A DNA stretch of 64,000 nt from Phoenix dactylifera. Taxonomy: Eukaryota; Streptophyta; Magnoliopsida; Arecales; Arecaceae. Under the pieces are notes generated by a model. It saw nothing but the letters and a program-made list of their open reading frames with translations, was not told the DNA's origin and made no database searches. Shown here one piece after another: positions 63,060 to 64,000 of the stretch (position 1 is the first letter of the stretch; each line of letters starts with the position of its first letter). Position numbers and translations under genes: made by a program. The stretch covers positions 846,001 to 910,000 of the forward strand of contig NC_052409.1 of the NCBI RefSeq assembly GCF_009389715.1. Reading direction: 5' to 3'.

Positions 63060-63620
63060 ACTTCCTTCTTTCCAACCCAAAGAGTATCTCCAAAATGGTT
63101 GGCCACATACGAGGCCACCCAATCTACAGTCTCATTGGCTTTTCTATACACGTCCTTTGCCTAAAAGGCCAGCTCGTTAGAAACCATAGCCTGGATATTT
63201 CTAAGCAGCGGGTGGTAGTCGCCCACACCACCAGTGCTTCGCTGGATCCAGCTAATAACCGTTGCCGAATCACCCTCAAGCAAAATAGCTCTAGGTTGCA
63301 GCGCCCGCCAAGCGTAACCCAAACTAGCCTAAGCTGCCCTCAGTTCAGCCTCCAGGATTGAGGTGTTCAAGATCTGGCAAGCACCAGCCACAACCATCCT
63401 GCAATTCAGGCCTCTGATGATAAAACATGCACCTTCCCTCCTGCCATTATTTAGCACGCATCCATCGAAATTGATCTTAAGGAAACTCAAGGGTGAGAAG
63501 TGAAAAACACCGCACGAGACGCTACAAGAGCAGAAGTAGAGTCCTAGATGCCCTAAGCTATCAAAGATCCATCCCATAGATTCTCCTGACCAATCTTAGC
63601 CGCCTAAAGCCTGGCCCGCT
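63060..63620 (-). mobile_element. L1-type LINE RNase H fragment
   Basis: Minus-strand landmarks are INFDGCVLNNGRREGACFIIRG, LEAELRAA, LGYAWRALQPRAILLEGDSATVISWI and VYRKANETVDWVASYVAN, with in-frame stops. It continues into weakly similar sequence to about 63750. A dead, 5'-truncated copy. Confidence 0.78.
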
Positions 63621-63856
63621 CTACAACAAACTTTCGGAAAGGACAACTCTCACCAATGGTCCAGACATTTCTGGCGAACTAGATCCGATAAGCACTGTGA
63701 CTGTTGATGGGGGCAAAATGGATCGTCCTGCTCAGGATAGGGACCACCCTGTTCCGACCAAGTAGATCTCAGCGCCGACCAGGCTAGACCTCGATCCTAC
63801 TGAGAGCCAGTCCTACCTCGGACTTCGCCGAAGGCCAAGCCGACCTCGGCCAGATC

Positions 63857-64000
63857 TAGGGCTGTCAAGGGGCCGAGCTACTCGGGCTCGGCTCGGGCCC
63901 GGCTCGGTAAAAGCCCGGCTCGGGCTCGGCTCGTTAGTCAAACGAGCCCGAGCCCGAGCCTAAAATGAGGCCCGTTTAAATCCGAGCCCGAGCCCGAGCC
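63857..64000 (+). mobile_element. hAT-like terminus running off the window
   Basis: It begins tagggctgtcaaggggccga, a pattern found at plant hAT ends, then dense ctcgg / cccgagc repeats that continue past the end of the window. The other end is not visible. Confidence 0.45.

Overview
This is nuclear DNA from a flowering plant. The genes are spliced with plant-type GT-AG introns, one intron is GC-AG, and the intergenic DNA is packed with plant transposons. I infer a monocot, perhaps palm-like, from overall feel and gene content; that is a weak inference.

Left third (1-29.3 kb), mostly single-copy genes. An intact cytochrome c1 gene (+, 293-2964) is followed by a 5'-truncated, frameshifted ribosomal protein uL14 (RPL23) pseudogene (+, 4501-8599). 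One intron of that pseudogene holds a seven-unit tandem array with a period of about 340 bp. Next is a G3BP-type NTF2/RRM/RGG gene on the minus strand (11027-22422), with a 7.2-kb intron that contains a SINE with target-site duplications. Upstream of it lie a LINE 3' end, a MITE with perfect terminal inverted repeats and a CACTA-like remnant. A two-repeat SHAQKYF-class MYB gene (-, 28510-29263) ends this part.

Middle (29.3-41 kb). A duplicated GC-rich unit with a hydrophobic ORF, a hAT-like terminus and a LINE RNase H fragment precede an intact two-RRM chloroplast ribonucleoprotein gene (+, 33840-35451). After that come an antisense Ty3/gypsy fragment, a tandem 0.5-kb duplication and an unrecognised hydrophobic ORF (40454-40984).

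Right part (41-64 kb), a mosaic of transposons and segmental duplications. A complete 4.17-kb Mutator-like element (42266-46436) has a perfect 9-bp target-site duplication. It carries an apparently intact plant mobile domain (PMD) gene and a convergent OTU-protease-like fragment, between two inverted arrays of a palindromic repeat. The 3' half of the cpRNP gene is duplicated at 48.1-50.2 kb. An intact nine-exon plastid membrane-protein-like gene (51258-56291) follows, and its 3' half is duplicated as a pseudogene at 60.8-62.9 kb. Between these two copies, the hydrophobic ORF family recurs as an inverted repeat (56965-57540 against 58283-58870) that could fold into a long RNA hairpin.

The host genes are ordinary housekeeping or organelle genes with no operon-like relationship. 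The most unusual features are the PMD-bearing Mutator-like element with its palindromic arms, and the hairpin-capable inverted duplication of an undescribed ORF family.
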